Positions 1 to 10,600 of a stretch of 64,000 bases of DNA are shown here, piece by piece. Each line of letters starts with the position of its first letter. Position 1 is the first letter of the stretch. The notes beneath the pieces are model-generated. The model made no database searches, had not been told where the DNA came from, and saw only the letters and a program-made list of their open reading frames with translations. Source of the DNA: Notospermus geniculatus (Eukaryota; Nemertea; Pilidiophora; Heteronemertea; Lineidae). The stretch spans positions 1 to 64,000 of the forward strand of contig NMRB01000562.1 in assembly GCA_002633025.1 (NCBI GenBank). Direction: 5' to 3'. Both the position numbers and the translations under genes were made by a program.

Positions 1-90
1 AGATCAAGATGCCAGATCAGTACCAGACCAGGATACCCTGTCGAAGCAGATCAGAACCAGATCTGGGCCAGACAGACACTGCTAGCTGGG

Positions 91-187
91 TATTTACCAG
101 TGCCTTTTTTACCAGTGCCTTATTTACCAGTGCCTTTTTTACCGTGCCTTTTTTACCGGTGCCTTTTTTACCAGTGCCTTTTTTACC
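91..187. repeat. Minisatellite, about 15-bp unit
   Basis: Six to seven direct copies of a unit close to TTTACCAGTGCCTTT stand head to tail, with single-base changes between copies. No gene is visible here. The open frames through it on both strands are a by-product of a period divisible by three. Confidence 0.85.
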
Positions 188-663
188 TGGATTCGCAGGC
201 GAATGGCCGGTGCGCGCGGAATGACAGAAGCAAGACCGAATCACTCATTCTGAAACTGAAATTCTTCGAGGGAACAATATACACGTATATTGGTGTTGAT
301 CCCCACAATTTCAGTTCCTACCAGCCATGAATGATTGATCTGTTGATGGTGTCAAATGCAAGAAATGTTTGAAAAATCTTGTAAGATAAGATAAGAAAAG
401 ATAAGATAAGCTTTATGTATTGTTCAAATAACGTTTGAAACATCAATGACAATGAAGTGTATTTCAAAATTTGGATTGAATGCTAAGTTCTTATTGTATC
501 ATGTTCTTGGACTCTGTAAAACAATATAAGATCTATTTTGATTTACGATGAATCGATAGATGATACCTGTAGTGAGACCGCATTCCTGCGTGAGCCTGGG
601 TACGAGGCCAGCTAACCTATTCATCAGTATAAGGGCTGTATTGATTTCTCTATCCTCCAGCAG

Positions 664-735
664 TCCCATATGGTCTAGTGGTTAGGATTCCTGGCTTTCA
701 CCCAGGCGGCCCGGGTTCGATTCCCGGTGTGGGAA
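664..735 (+). tRNA. tRNA-Glu (anticodon TTC)
   Basis: The sequence folds as a complete 72-nt cloverleaf. The acceptor arm pairs TCCCATA with TGTGGGA, with A as discriminator base. The box A region is TGGTCTAGTGGTTAGGA and box B is GGTTCGATTCC. The anticodon stem CCTGG/CCAGG closes a loop carrying TTC, so it reads GAA codons for glutamate. There is no intron, and CCA is not encoded, as expected for a nuclear gene. A T-rich run starts a few bases after the 3' end and can serve as the polymerase III terminator. Unlike the SINE heads elsewhere in the window, this copy pairs properly in all arms, so I regard it as a functional gene. Confidence 0.95.
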
Positions 736-738
736 CGC

Positions 739-840
739 AATTATTTTTATTTTTTTTTCACATTATTCCTTCTTTCTCCTTTTTTTTTTCTCTTTTTCTT
801 TTTCTCTTTTTCTTGTTTCCTTTTCTTGTTTTTTTCAGGA
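739..840 (+). repeat. Pyrimidine (T/C) tract
   Basis: About 100 bases of nearly pure T and C follow the tRNA gene. The first T runs double as its terminator. The rest is simple sequence. Confidence 0.8.
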
Positions 841-1557
841 TTCTTGCACAATATACATAGTCAATACTGGTAGGTGATGAAATGTCACAGCTTGCTGTGT
901 GACTCCCCACCGACCATATCTAGGCCTAGAGAATGAGATTTTCCTGGACCATGAAGTAGGCTAAACACAGAACACATGTTTGTAAAAAAGATGAAGATAA
1001 TTTTATTGTTATAATAAAAAGTTAAAATTCTGAGCAGTTTCCACTCCAAAATAACGTATCCTACAGTGGTATAAAAATAAATAAAAGTACCAAGCATGTG
1101 GAATGTTTTCCATAAAATGGAGAAACCAAAATTCAAGCATAAATTAAACATTCATTCAACAATTTACATCTCTGCAGATGCAGTCAATATCACACAATCT
1201 ACTTAACCCTTTCATCGCCAAGGCCATTTCTTTAGAGGTAAATAATCCTACCTATGGAGGTATAAAATAACTTTTATTTTATACCACCATGGAGGTATAA
1301 AATAAGTCTTATTTTATAATGAAATTAGAGTCAGTGTTGAAAATGTTTGACAACCTTCAGGTTAAGACACAAATCAAGTCTGAGACGTCCCATCCTAGAA
1401 CATCTCGTGTAGGGCATCAGATGCAAGTCTTACCGACTCCTGTGGTTGGAATGTAGTGTAGATGGCAGGACCAATGGTAAGCCAGACTGCAGACACGTGA
1501 GTCGCAGAGCTGCATTGCACCCTGGTGTGGCTGGGCTAATGATTTAATAGGAGCAGT
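841..1557. other. Gene-free stretch
   Basis: I see no exon, RNA gene or clear element. The only structure is an AT-rich inverted motif near 1255-1320, where GAGGTATAAAATAA occurs twice next to its complement. Confidence 0.5.
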
Positions 1558-1728
1558 CAGCCACGCTAATCGCCAAAAGACGGCAGCAATGTTCTAGCGG
1601 GACCAATACAATATAAAATTCTTCTGACTGGCATTCAATCAACCATGAATGGGTCCGCTAGGCATTGAATTGGGCCGCAGTGACACCTATTGGTCAACTG
1701 ACTGACAGCTCCTGTCATTGAACATTTT
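1558..1728 (+). repeat. Dispersed repeat, copy 1 of 2
   Basis: This stretch of about 170 bp matches 24006-24181 nearly end to end: both start near GGAGCAGTCAGCC and end near ATTGGTCAACTGA. No coding frame persists. It is probably an old non-autonomous mobile element. Confidence 0.8.
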
Positions 1729-1936
1729 CAAAAGAATATCTGCACATTGACATCAAAGAAAATGACCTTAAAATTAAAATAATAATTATAAATCACGCCT
1801 AATAAATGGAACTAAAGCGGAAGAATTTCTATTTACATGGAATATACACTGAAAACTGAGCAATTAAAATAACGGATCTGTTTACCTCTTAGTAACCATG
1901 GAAACTGGTTCACAGAACAACAAACGGTTACACTCG

Positions 1937-2150
1937 GCTTGGAGGAATTATACTGTACTTGATGTCAAGTACAATTCCTTGGAGGAATTATACCTGATGT
2001 CAAGTATAATTCCTTGGAGGAATTATACTTGATGTCAAGCGTTAACAGTTTTCCTCCAAGGAAACATAATTCCTCCAAGGAATTATACTTGATGTCAAGT
2101 ATAATACCTTGGAGGAATAAAACTTGATGTCAAGTATAATTCCTCGAAGC
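1937..2150. repeat. Minisatellite of palindromic units
   Basis: Five to six copies of a unit built on GGAATTATACTTGATGTCAA followed by its own complement. Each unit can fold into a hairpin, and one central unit is flipped in orientation, so the array is a mix of direct and inverted copies. Confidence 0.8.
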
Positions 2151-2217
2151 ACTCAGACACACTTTCAAACATTTTAACACAGGCACAAATTCCTGCATAT
2201 GGCAAGATTAAGTTTAT

Positions 2218-2302
2218 TTCTAACAAATTGGACCCAGATTTCATCTGGTGTCATGAATGGACTCCTGGACCCAGATTTCATCTGGCGTCATGAATGGACT
2301 CC
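2218..2302. repeat. Tandem duplication, about 39-bp unit
   Basis: Two almost identical copies of a unit that starts GGACCCAGATTTCATCTGG and ends in GACTCCT. They differ at one position. Confidence 0.85.
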
Positions 2303-2519
2303 TGGAGCAATTATGTCAACTTGGCTGATAAACTGGTAACGCTGGTAGCACAAACAAATTCATGTCTGTGAGATTGTGTGCCGTGCTGCAGACATGAACT
2401 CGGCACAGAGATGAGGTAGCACACAGGTTCCAGCTCACCAAGATGATCTAGATGAAGTTTCTGTCTGCGTGCTACGTGTGCGTGCTACCTGTGTGTTCAT
2501 GATCATCACTAACACATGA

Positions 2520-2832
2520 ATCGACCATTCCAACAAAGATGGTGGCCTACTAGTTCCTCCCACATGACGTCGTGGCCATTCATTGTCCAAGCATGATATA
2601 ACACTACCAAACGCATCCTATCACCATCAGATAATTACTTCACCTAAACTTTTTTGCCCGTGCCCGCTAGACCAGCTTAACGTGTCAGCGACCATTCAAT
2701 GGTATTAAACTTCTGATGATATAGAGTATGAAATAGAAATCGGGTTTCTAAGGTGAAAGACATTGCTTCCTACCTGATGATATACATGTAGGGTGAGGAC
2801 TGTTAGACCACCATCTTTGTTGGAAAGGTCGA
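2520..2832. mobile_element. Foldback MITE, family A copy 1
   Basis: The ends are inverted copies: CGACCATTCCAACAAAGATG on the left and CATCTTTGTTGGAAAGGTCG on the right. Internal blocks, such as the one around TGTCAGCGACCATTCAATGG, recur at 8690-8822 and 19517-19907. There is no open frame of note, so this is a non-autonomous DNA element. Confidence 0.8.
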
Positions 2833-3017
2833 TATATCGTCATGCAAACAGGCATTGAAACAATAACATTTATATGATAACAAGCAAAATAAATATGGAA
2901 GAAATAAATTTAACAATCAATCACCCATAGAATAAATTAAGTGAAATATCAATACTATAGTTGATAAGTTCTGTAAGCATTCATATATCTCTAGAGTCTG
3001 ATCATCACAGGTTTTAT

Positions 3018-3205
3018 AAAGGCCTGTTTCCACTGGAGTCCACCGTGGTTTGCGGCGAGTGGAGCGGATTTCACAGGCATTGGGATATTTAACACGCCAT
3101 GTATTGTTAAACCATCAAAGGATTATCCAAATACCTGTGAAAACCGCACAGCTTGCCGCAAACCACGGCGGAATCCGCTGTAGTGAAAACGAGGCTTTAG
3201 AGTTG
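3018..3205. mobile_element. Foldback MITE, family B copy 1
   Basis: The left end GCCTGTTTCCACTGGAGTCC pairs with the right end, which reads as the complement of GCCTCGTTTTCACTACAGCG. Inner arms around TGGTTTGCGGCGAG also pair. A diverged partial copy is at 31433-31577. Confidence 0.75.
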
Positions 3206-3344
3206 ATACATGTAAGTTCTGAAAGCGTTCAGGTATCTCTGGAGTCTGATCATCACGGGTTTGTAACCGATCACATTATGGCCGATTGATGGCTGTCAAC
3301 TTGGGAAGACAATAGAGGGAGCACTAAGCCAGTCAGCACACCAG

Positions 3345-3510
3345 GCGTTGTCGCAACATATCTAATCGCCACCGATCTTCTGACCAGGCACCAAAGATGA
3401 GGCGATATCCGTTTCGGTATTTTTTGATATGAGGCGAGAAGATTCCACGCATCGCTGATCAGCGCATCCCTGGCACCAACAACAGATTTTGCTCGGTGGT
3501 GATTAGATCG
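3345..3510. repeat. Imperfect inverted repeat
   Basis: TCTAATCGCCACCGATC near 3360 is inverted near 3500 as GGTGGTGATTAGATCG, with GC-rich paired blocks between. It looks like another small foldback element. Confidence 0.55.
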
Positions 3511-3603
3511 CTTGTGATATCACCTGCCGTGCTTCCTGCTTTAGGGAGATACATGTATGTGATATTACCTGCCGTGCTTCCTGCTTTAGGGAGATACATG
3601 TAT
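3511..3603. repeat. Tandem duplication, about 46-bp unit
   Basis: Two near-identical copies of a unit containing CCTGCCGTGCTTCCTGCTTT and a TACATGTA palindrome. Confidence 0.85.
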
Positions 3604-4201
3604 CTGATATTACTATATTTCTAAATCAAATCTAACACTTTTCACAACATACATCCGAAAATTGGTATACATGTATTTCTGGGTTGATATTCATAGTATT
3701 GCACAAATCTAGTATTGTGGCCAAACATTGGTCAGCAGGATCTCTCAAATCAGCAGTCTGTTCCCATATTTGTAACACACAGTCCGTCTCTGCTACGCTT
3801 TTTAACATCCATTATATCACACTTCCTCTATCATAGATTGCAAACTACATGTATCTATAAGTAACATTTGCATAGGGTAGAACAGCCTGGCCCTACATGT
3901 TTTTTGATATGATGATGTTTGATCAAATAATGGTCAAAATTTGTATAATTCAGCAAATCTGCCATGAGTCTAGTCCCAGTATTTGATTATTCTACAGAAA
4001 ATACCGGTACTTGTTCTATTTTGCTATCATGGTGCAAACTATATCTGATATGACAACTACATGTATAAACTAAGTGGTCTGGTAATATATACCTCTGGGA
4101 ATTCGTGACACGCCAAACAAATAGTAACCATTAGACCTGCAAAGGCCTGAAGAGTGCCACGACATGTTCATCTCAGTATCTGGGAATACTGAACAACATG
4201 A
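3604..4201. other. Gene-free stretch
   Basis: AT-rich sequence with several TACATGTA palindromes. No exon, RNA gene or element boundary is visible. It lies downstream of the TTC39C stop codon, but no clear polyadenylation signal was found for that gene. Confidence 0.45.
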
Positions 4202-4492
4202 GGAGCCCTGATAGCCTAGTGGTTATCACATCCGCTCAGCAAGCAGTAGGTCCTGGGTTCAAATCCAGCCCAGGCCACATGGGATAAATCATCCCTGGCT
4301 TCTCAGTCTGTCGCATCGGACAGTAAGCCGCGGCACCTTGTCCCTTGTGTCTTTGCAAGGGCAAGTAAAAGACCCCATCCAAGTGAGGAACATGAGTAGC
4401 TTGAGATGGCCTCTTCCATACTTACCATGTTTACCAGGGCCAATAATGCTAGGGCTTCCGCCCTGACGCAAAGATCTAATACAAATACAAAA
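4202..4492 (+). mobile_element. tRNA-derived SINE, family 1
   Basis: The head carries a polymerase III box A (TAGCCTAGTGG) and a box B-like GGTTCAAATCC. The shared body contains CATCCAAGTGAGGAACATGA and ends in GGCCAATAATGCTA. The tail is rich in short ATACAAATA units. An 8-base extra segment interrupts the ACTTACCAGGGCC block. Other copies are at 10782, 22825, 24232, 44500, 46048 and 55866. Confidence 0.92.
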
Positions 4493-4620
4493 TTCCCAAA
4501 CTGTTACATTTGTATCTCAGCCGTAACCATGGTAACCCAAGCATTTGCTAGGACTGAAGGCAAATCCTGCAGATCCATCAGGGGTCCAGCATCACGCATG
4601 TCCTCCATGACGATGCATCA

Positions 4621-7600
4621 TTACTTGAAGACTCCCTCTTTCTTAATCTGTTTGAGAGCAGCATGAATGCGAGTGTGGAGGCGATTCTCAAAGTCGTAGT
4701 CTTTGTACTTGTCCTGGAAGAGAAAATAAATAATCCTCAGTCTTACACAGTCCACCAAGACAGCAAGAGTTAAAGCCACACTGTATTGAATTCAGAAAGT
4801 GTTTACGTCCTTCGACGTTAGTGTAGTGTAAAATGTACTATGGTCTATCTGAATACATTAGAGTTCTGCCTGCAGTTTTTTCAATGTGTGCTGAAAATTA
4901 GGGCTTGATTCTTTGAAGTACGTATCAGGCAAGCATTTTGGGACCTTCACGAGGCTATGAGACCTCTACCTGCATTCTCCTAACACTTTGAAAATATCGT
5001 AAAATTCAATACAGTGAGGCTTTAAGGAAGCTTCTAGAATACGGGCCTTACACTCTCAGCCTGTTCGAGACAATGATCACATGATTTTGGATGACGAACA
5101 CTACCTATCTATTGCATCAGACAAGAGCAAAGATTCTTCATGAGCAGTGACGAAGGGAGTGGGTGTTGATCAATTGGGTAAAATAAAAAATAGATAATAT
5201 CTATTTTTGGTAAAATGAATCTATTGGGAGGCGATATACAGGACAAGGTTCATTTTGGTTCCCGAAGCCGCCACTAGGGATAGAAGGCTTCGCTATTGGC
5301 TGCCATTTTATTGGTGACGTCATTGTAGGAGTCCATTTTCCCGCAAAATTCCATTCTCCCCGGTCTAAAAAATGGCGATGATGATGATTTTGATCTTTTG
5401 TTACAGATCTGCAACACATACAAAGATTCTCATCAAGAAACGTCCTCAGTGTTGCCATTCCGCACGATTCGACATGTTCGATTACATTTAGCAACCACGT
5501 GGCTACGGGTATCCCATTCTAAAAATAATCCATGATGTCAACATAATGATCTATATTATAGATCCGCGACAACTTTTATGCCGCAAAGATGCCAGCCAGT
5601 GCCGAAGCCTTCTAGCCCTAGCGGTGAACAAGGTTTAAAGTCAGGGTTGCTCTCCTGTGAGTTGGTGAGGATGGAGGGAATAAACTAGGATTAAAGCGAG
5701 AGGTCTGGAAGCAGAATGATGGAACAAACATCAAACAACAAACATCAAATATGACGTCTACGGGTTCATCCAGAAAAGCCCTGTCTCTGACCGACTCTGC
5801 CCATAGCAATAGTACCAGTACATTGCTTAAAGGGAGGCGTGTTTACACTTTGGTCTCGCGATGGCGCTCACTGTCAGCGACTGTCCACTGTTCAGAAATG
5901 GAGACTTTACTGCCATTACCGGTCCTAGAACATCACAAAATTTGACGTCACAGACGTAAGTCATGGCCTCCACATCATTATGGATGACGTCATGCCGTGC
6001 ATATCTTCTCAGTGACATCAAATTCTGTGACGTTCTAGGACCGCAAACAGGTGGTGGCCTCTAACGGCAGGAAAGTCTCTCACTGAGATGACAACAGACA
6101 GTCACGGACAGCGACCGACGTCACTCAATCAACGTGAAAACCCGCCTCGGGACTGTGTGCAGAACGACCGGAGAACAGGTAGCATGCAAATCAACGTTGA
6201 ACTTTACATACACTGAGTTGACGTGTTTAGATTTAACTTGTAAAGTCGACTCGCTGCCAAGATCCGCAGACTTAAACGATTTTCCAAAGGAAAACCTTCG
6301 GGTGACTCCTAGAAAAAGCAAAGTTAACTCAAGTAAGGTTAGCATGTTAAGCAAACTAAATTAGACAGGAAGTTTGACGACTTAAAGGGACCGTACAGGC
6401 AGCCTCCTCATAGGCATTTTGATGTGCTCATTACACCGATCGGGTGGCATGAGAATCTATGACATGTGTTGCAAGTAAAATACACTAAACATCAACATTT
6501 GAGCCAAAATCTGTACGTTATCATTTGCTAGTGCCACCTGTGATGAAGTGACGGTACTGATATGGCCTAATAGCTAGCTGCCTATAGGGTCCCTTTTAAA
6601 AACTACGCCAGTGATTAAATCAGAAGTGAAAATGTATAAGACAAGGAGGGGTGAAAAATCCTAGGGTTCCGTATAGCTGCACAAAAGTTAACCGACTCAT
6701 GGTTACAGGTTCACATCAGCTGACCATGGTTACAGGTTCACATCAGCTGACCATGGTTACAGGTTCACATCAGCTGACCATGGTTACAGGTTCACATCAG
6801 CTGACCATGGTTACAGCTTCACATCTGCTGACCATGGTTACAGGTTCATGTCAGCTGACCATGGTTACAGGTTCACATCAGCTGACCATGGTTACAGCTT
6901 CACATCTGCTGACCATGGTTACAGGATCACATCAGCTGACTATGGTTACAGACCCACATTAACGGACCCATCCTGTAACATGCTGCCAGAGCCACATGAC
7001 TTTAAAGTGTGTAATGTCAGTTGCTGTAGCATAACTGACACCTCACTCATCAACTCCATGTTATGTGAGTGCAGACCATTCTACAAGAAGTTAAATCCAT
7101 CATGATAATCTGTGATAATGGGCACAAAATAGACCAACAGCCAGACAAAAGCAGCGAAGAAAGCCACTTAAATTGTAATGGTGCAAATGTATTACCGTTA
7201 ACTTCAACCATTTGGATACAATAAGATCTGATCTCAGCCAGTCGAAGAAAACCTGTCGGATGTCGCATTTGAGGAAAGTATTAATGGCCTTGGTGAACCC
7301 GCACATTTCAATAGCTGAAATGTACTACGTAACAAGGAAACAGTAGGAGATCAATGCACAGGCAATCTGACAGCCCTTGTTGATCATTCAGCGACATCTG
7401 ACGGGTTTTCCTAGACCGCCTCACAATTATGAAGAGACAGAATGTAAAATGACGTCACATGTTTTCAGACGAAGTATACGGCAGACTGAATAAAAGGAAG
7501 ACCATACACAGAAGCGACTGAAGATATTAAAATTAAAATCATCCATTCCGTAGTTTATAAAGTATTGTTAATGTTATGATGACCACATGAATTAACCCTC

Positions 7601-10600
7601 TTAGGACTGGATTAGTTACAAAAGAGCTAAAGTCTTTATCAAGATCCATAACCACAATAGATGGGTTGTAGCTGGAAAGCTCTTGGTGAACACTTTCTAA
7701 AGACAGCGATAGTTACAAAGTCAATGACATTTCTGAGGTAGATCATGATGCATTCTTCACTAACAAATCTAGCTTCAGTCCTAAGAGAGTTTGTAATGGA
7801 TAAGCCGTGCATATAGAATCATAAACTGACTTTCTTCTCAAATCAAGTCCAACAGACCAACATACCTTGGATTTCATAAGACATTCCTTCCCCCTCTGTG
7901 CAGTCTGAAATTAAAATATCAATTTGTATATAATATCAATTTGTAGTACATGTAAGACATGTACTACATGTCTTACATGTACTACATGTCTTACATGTAC
8001 TACATGTCTTACATGTACTACATGTCTTACATGTACTACATGTCTTACATGTAGTACATGTCTTACATGTAGTACATGTAAGACGTGCTATGAAGATTGG
8101 TGTGATGAAAGTGGTGTGTCCCTTGAAACTTGGCCTACACACTACTAACATGACTTTACAGGGACGGATCCAGGATTTCGGGAAAGAGGGGGCGCACTGT
8201 GCTAGAAACATTGAAATCTGTGGTGAATTTCAATGATTTGCTCCAAATTTTAGAATTTCATGGCCGATTTTACAGATTTGTTGGCCGAAAGGGGGGGGGC
8301 GTGCGGCGGGTGCGCCCCCCCTTGGATCCGTGCCTGACCTACACACTGCAAACATGACCTACACACTACAGAAGCTCTCATCGAGTAGGGAACTGCTAGG
8401 CCTGAGGGGACTAGTGCCTTACCTCTGGGTGGGATGCGTAGAGTGTCCCGAGTTCAAACCAAGCAAATGGTGCGACATGACCGTCCTCTTTGTGTTGTGG
8501 TTGAAGAGAGATGGCTTCCTCTAACGAGGTCACAGCTGCCTCTGTTCTCTGGAGCTGTTTCTGTATGCCACCCTCGACCAACGCTCGCAGGTGGAAGTAA
8601 GATTTCTCTTTTAGTTTATCACATTCTGAAAATATATGGTGAAAATGGAAACTATCGCCTGAAGGCCAAGTTGTCGTGGCATTCTCTCAGACAATTATTT
8701 TACCAAAACTTTTGTGTCCATGGCCCACTTGACCAGTTTAGCGTGCCAGCGGCCATTGAATGGTATTAAGCTTCTGACGTCATATAGTGAGAACCGGTAG
8801 ACCGCCATCTTTGTTGGAAAGGAATAAGCTCCATACTATTATCATTATTTCACGTACTTACCAGCTAACATGGCCTCAAGGTATTCAGCGGTACACGTCG
8901 GGAGAGCATTCCACAAATAAAGTACCTCCAGTCCGAGAATAATGATCTGGTCCTGAGTCGGTGGGTGTTTATTTAAGTACTGAGACTGAAACGAAATGGT
9001 GACATCATTCAGTGAGTCATGTTCACACTGATTTTACAGACACAATTATTTGATATTTAAGGGACCCTACAGGCAGCCTCCTCATAGCCATTTTGATGTG
9101 CTCATTACACCGATCAGTTGGCATGAGAATCTAACTCTGACACGTATTGCAAGTAAAATACACTAAACATCAACATTTGAGTCAAAATCCGTAGGTTGTC
9201 AGTTGCTAGCGCCACCTGTGATGAAGTGACCACACTGATATGACCCTAGCTAGCTGCCTGGAGGGTCCCTTTAGAGATGCTGTTCGGGTGCGGATCCAGA
9301 ACGGGGCGCACCTCCCCTTTTGGCCAACAAATCTGTAAAATCGACCCAGAAATTTTGGAATTGGACGCAAATTTCAATGTTCCTAGCACAGGGCGCCCCC
9401 TCTTTTCCCAAATCCTGGAGCCGCCCCTGCTGTTCAACGCAGAAGTTTTCTTGTACGACTCGGCTCTCAATGGGCAATTCACCATTGTTGGTTTTTTAGG
9501 ACTGATCTGAAAATCAACCCCACAAACAACTACGATGATCCATCATCTCACCTTTCTGTGCACAAAGTCTTCAATCTGATTGTTTTTACGTTTTGCCATG
9601 GCAGGGATTCCCTTGAAGATGGTGTAAGCTGTGTTGAGATCACCCAAGGCGCCATGGCACACTAGAAAACAGAAAAAAATGTTTCTATCACATGAGAACA
9701 TGAGGTCATGGATGTGATAATGGCTGCCGAATGATTCTTTTGAACAGTACATATGGCAGTTGTCAGCTTGACTTTCAAAGGTCTGCACCCCGTACTTACA
9801 CGCTGTGAGATAGGCATAATGAAGGTCTGCACCCCATACTTACACGCTGTGAGGTAGGCATAATATGATTTCGACCATCTCGACTCTTCCTTTAATCTGA
9901 AACAAATAAATGAAAACTTAAGCACACGACATCCGACTCAAGTTCACAAACTTCCAAATGGCCGGCAATGACATCAAAACTATCACATCATGATATTTTG
10001 ACATTAGCATCTGTGTGTTGACACTGTGTTCATACCGTGATGTGACTTGACATTTTGACGGCCAATATGGTGGCATCGTGTCATTTCAGAAATGAGACGA
10101 CACGTGAATTGTGATGTGACGTGAAGAACCTATACTTACCTGGTGAAACAATCCAAGGCTTCTTTCCAGTTGAGTTTCATCAGACATCCCCAACCAATTT
10201 CATAAAGACATATGAGTTGTATCTCACGTTGATCAGCAGCGGCCTCCAAAGCCATGTTGTATGTTATCAACGCGTCCTCCACTTGGCACTGAAAAATAAT
10301 ATTTGCAATTTACGTGCACTTCTGATTACGAGTCGAAATTATTCTGCCACAAAGTTACGGCATTTTACGATTTGCAAACGTCTATCAAATCATTTTTATC
10401 AAGGATTTCTACAGTGGACTGCAATTCATTCTCGTAGTTGAAGCCGGAGATGGAGTCGGAACGTGTGCAACCTATCTATTGAATGCTGGCCCCTCCCTTC
10501 CCCTGGGTCCACCCCCACTCCTCACCCTCAGTCGCAAAACTCTTGCTTTGAAAAAGAGAAAAAGAGCTGCGTTTGGGAAACTGTCTTCACTTTTCTTCAA

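Noticed and set aside
381-410. Four GATAAG motifs in 30 bases
   Set aside because: The motif is part of a simple AAGATAAGATAAG repeat with no gene next to it, so I do not call a GATA-factor element.
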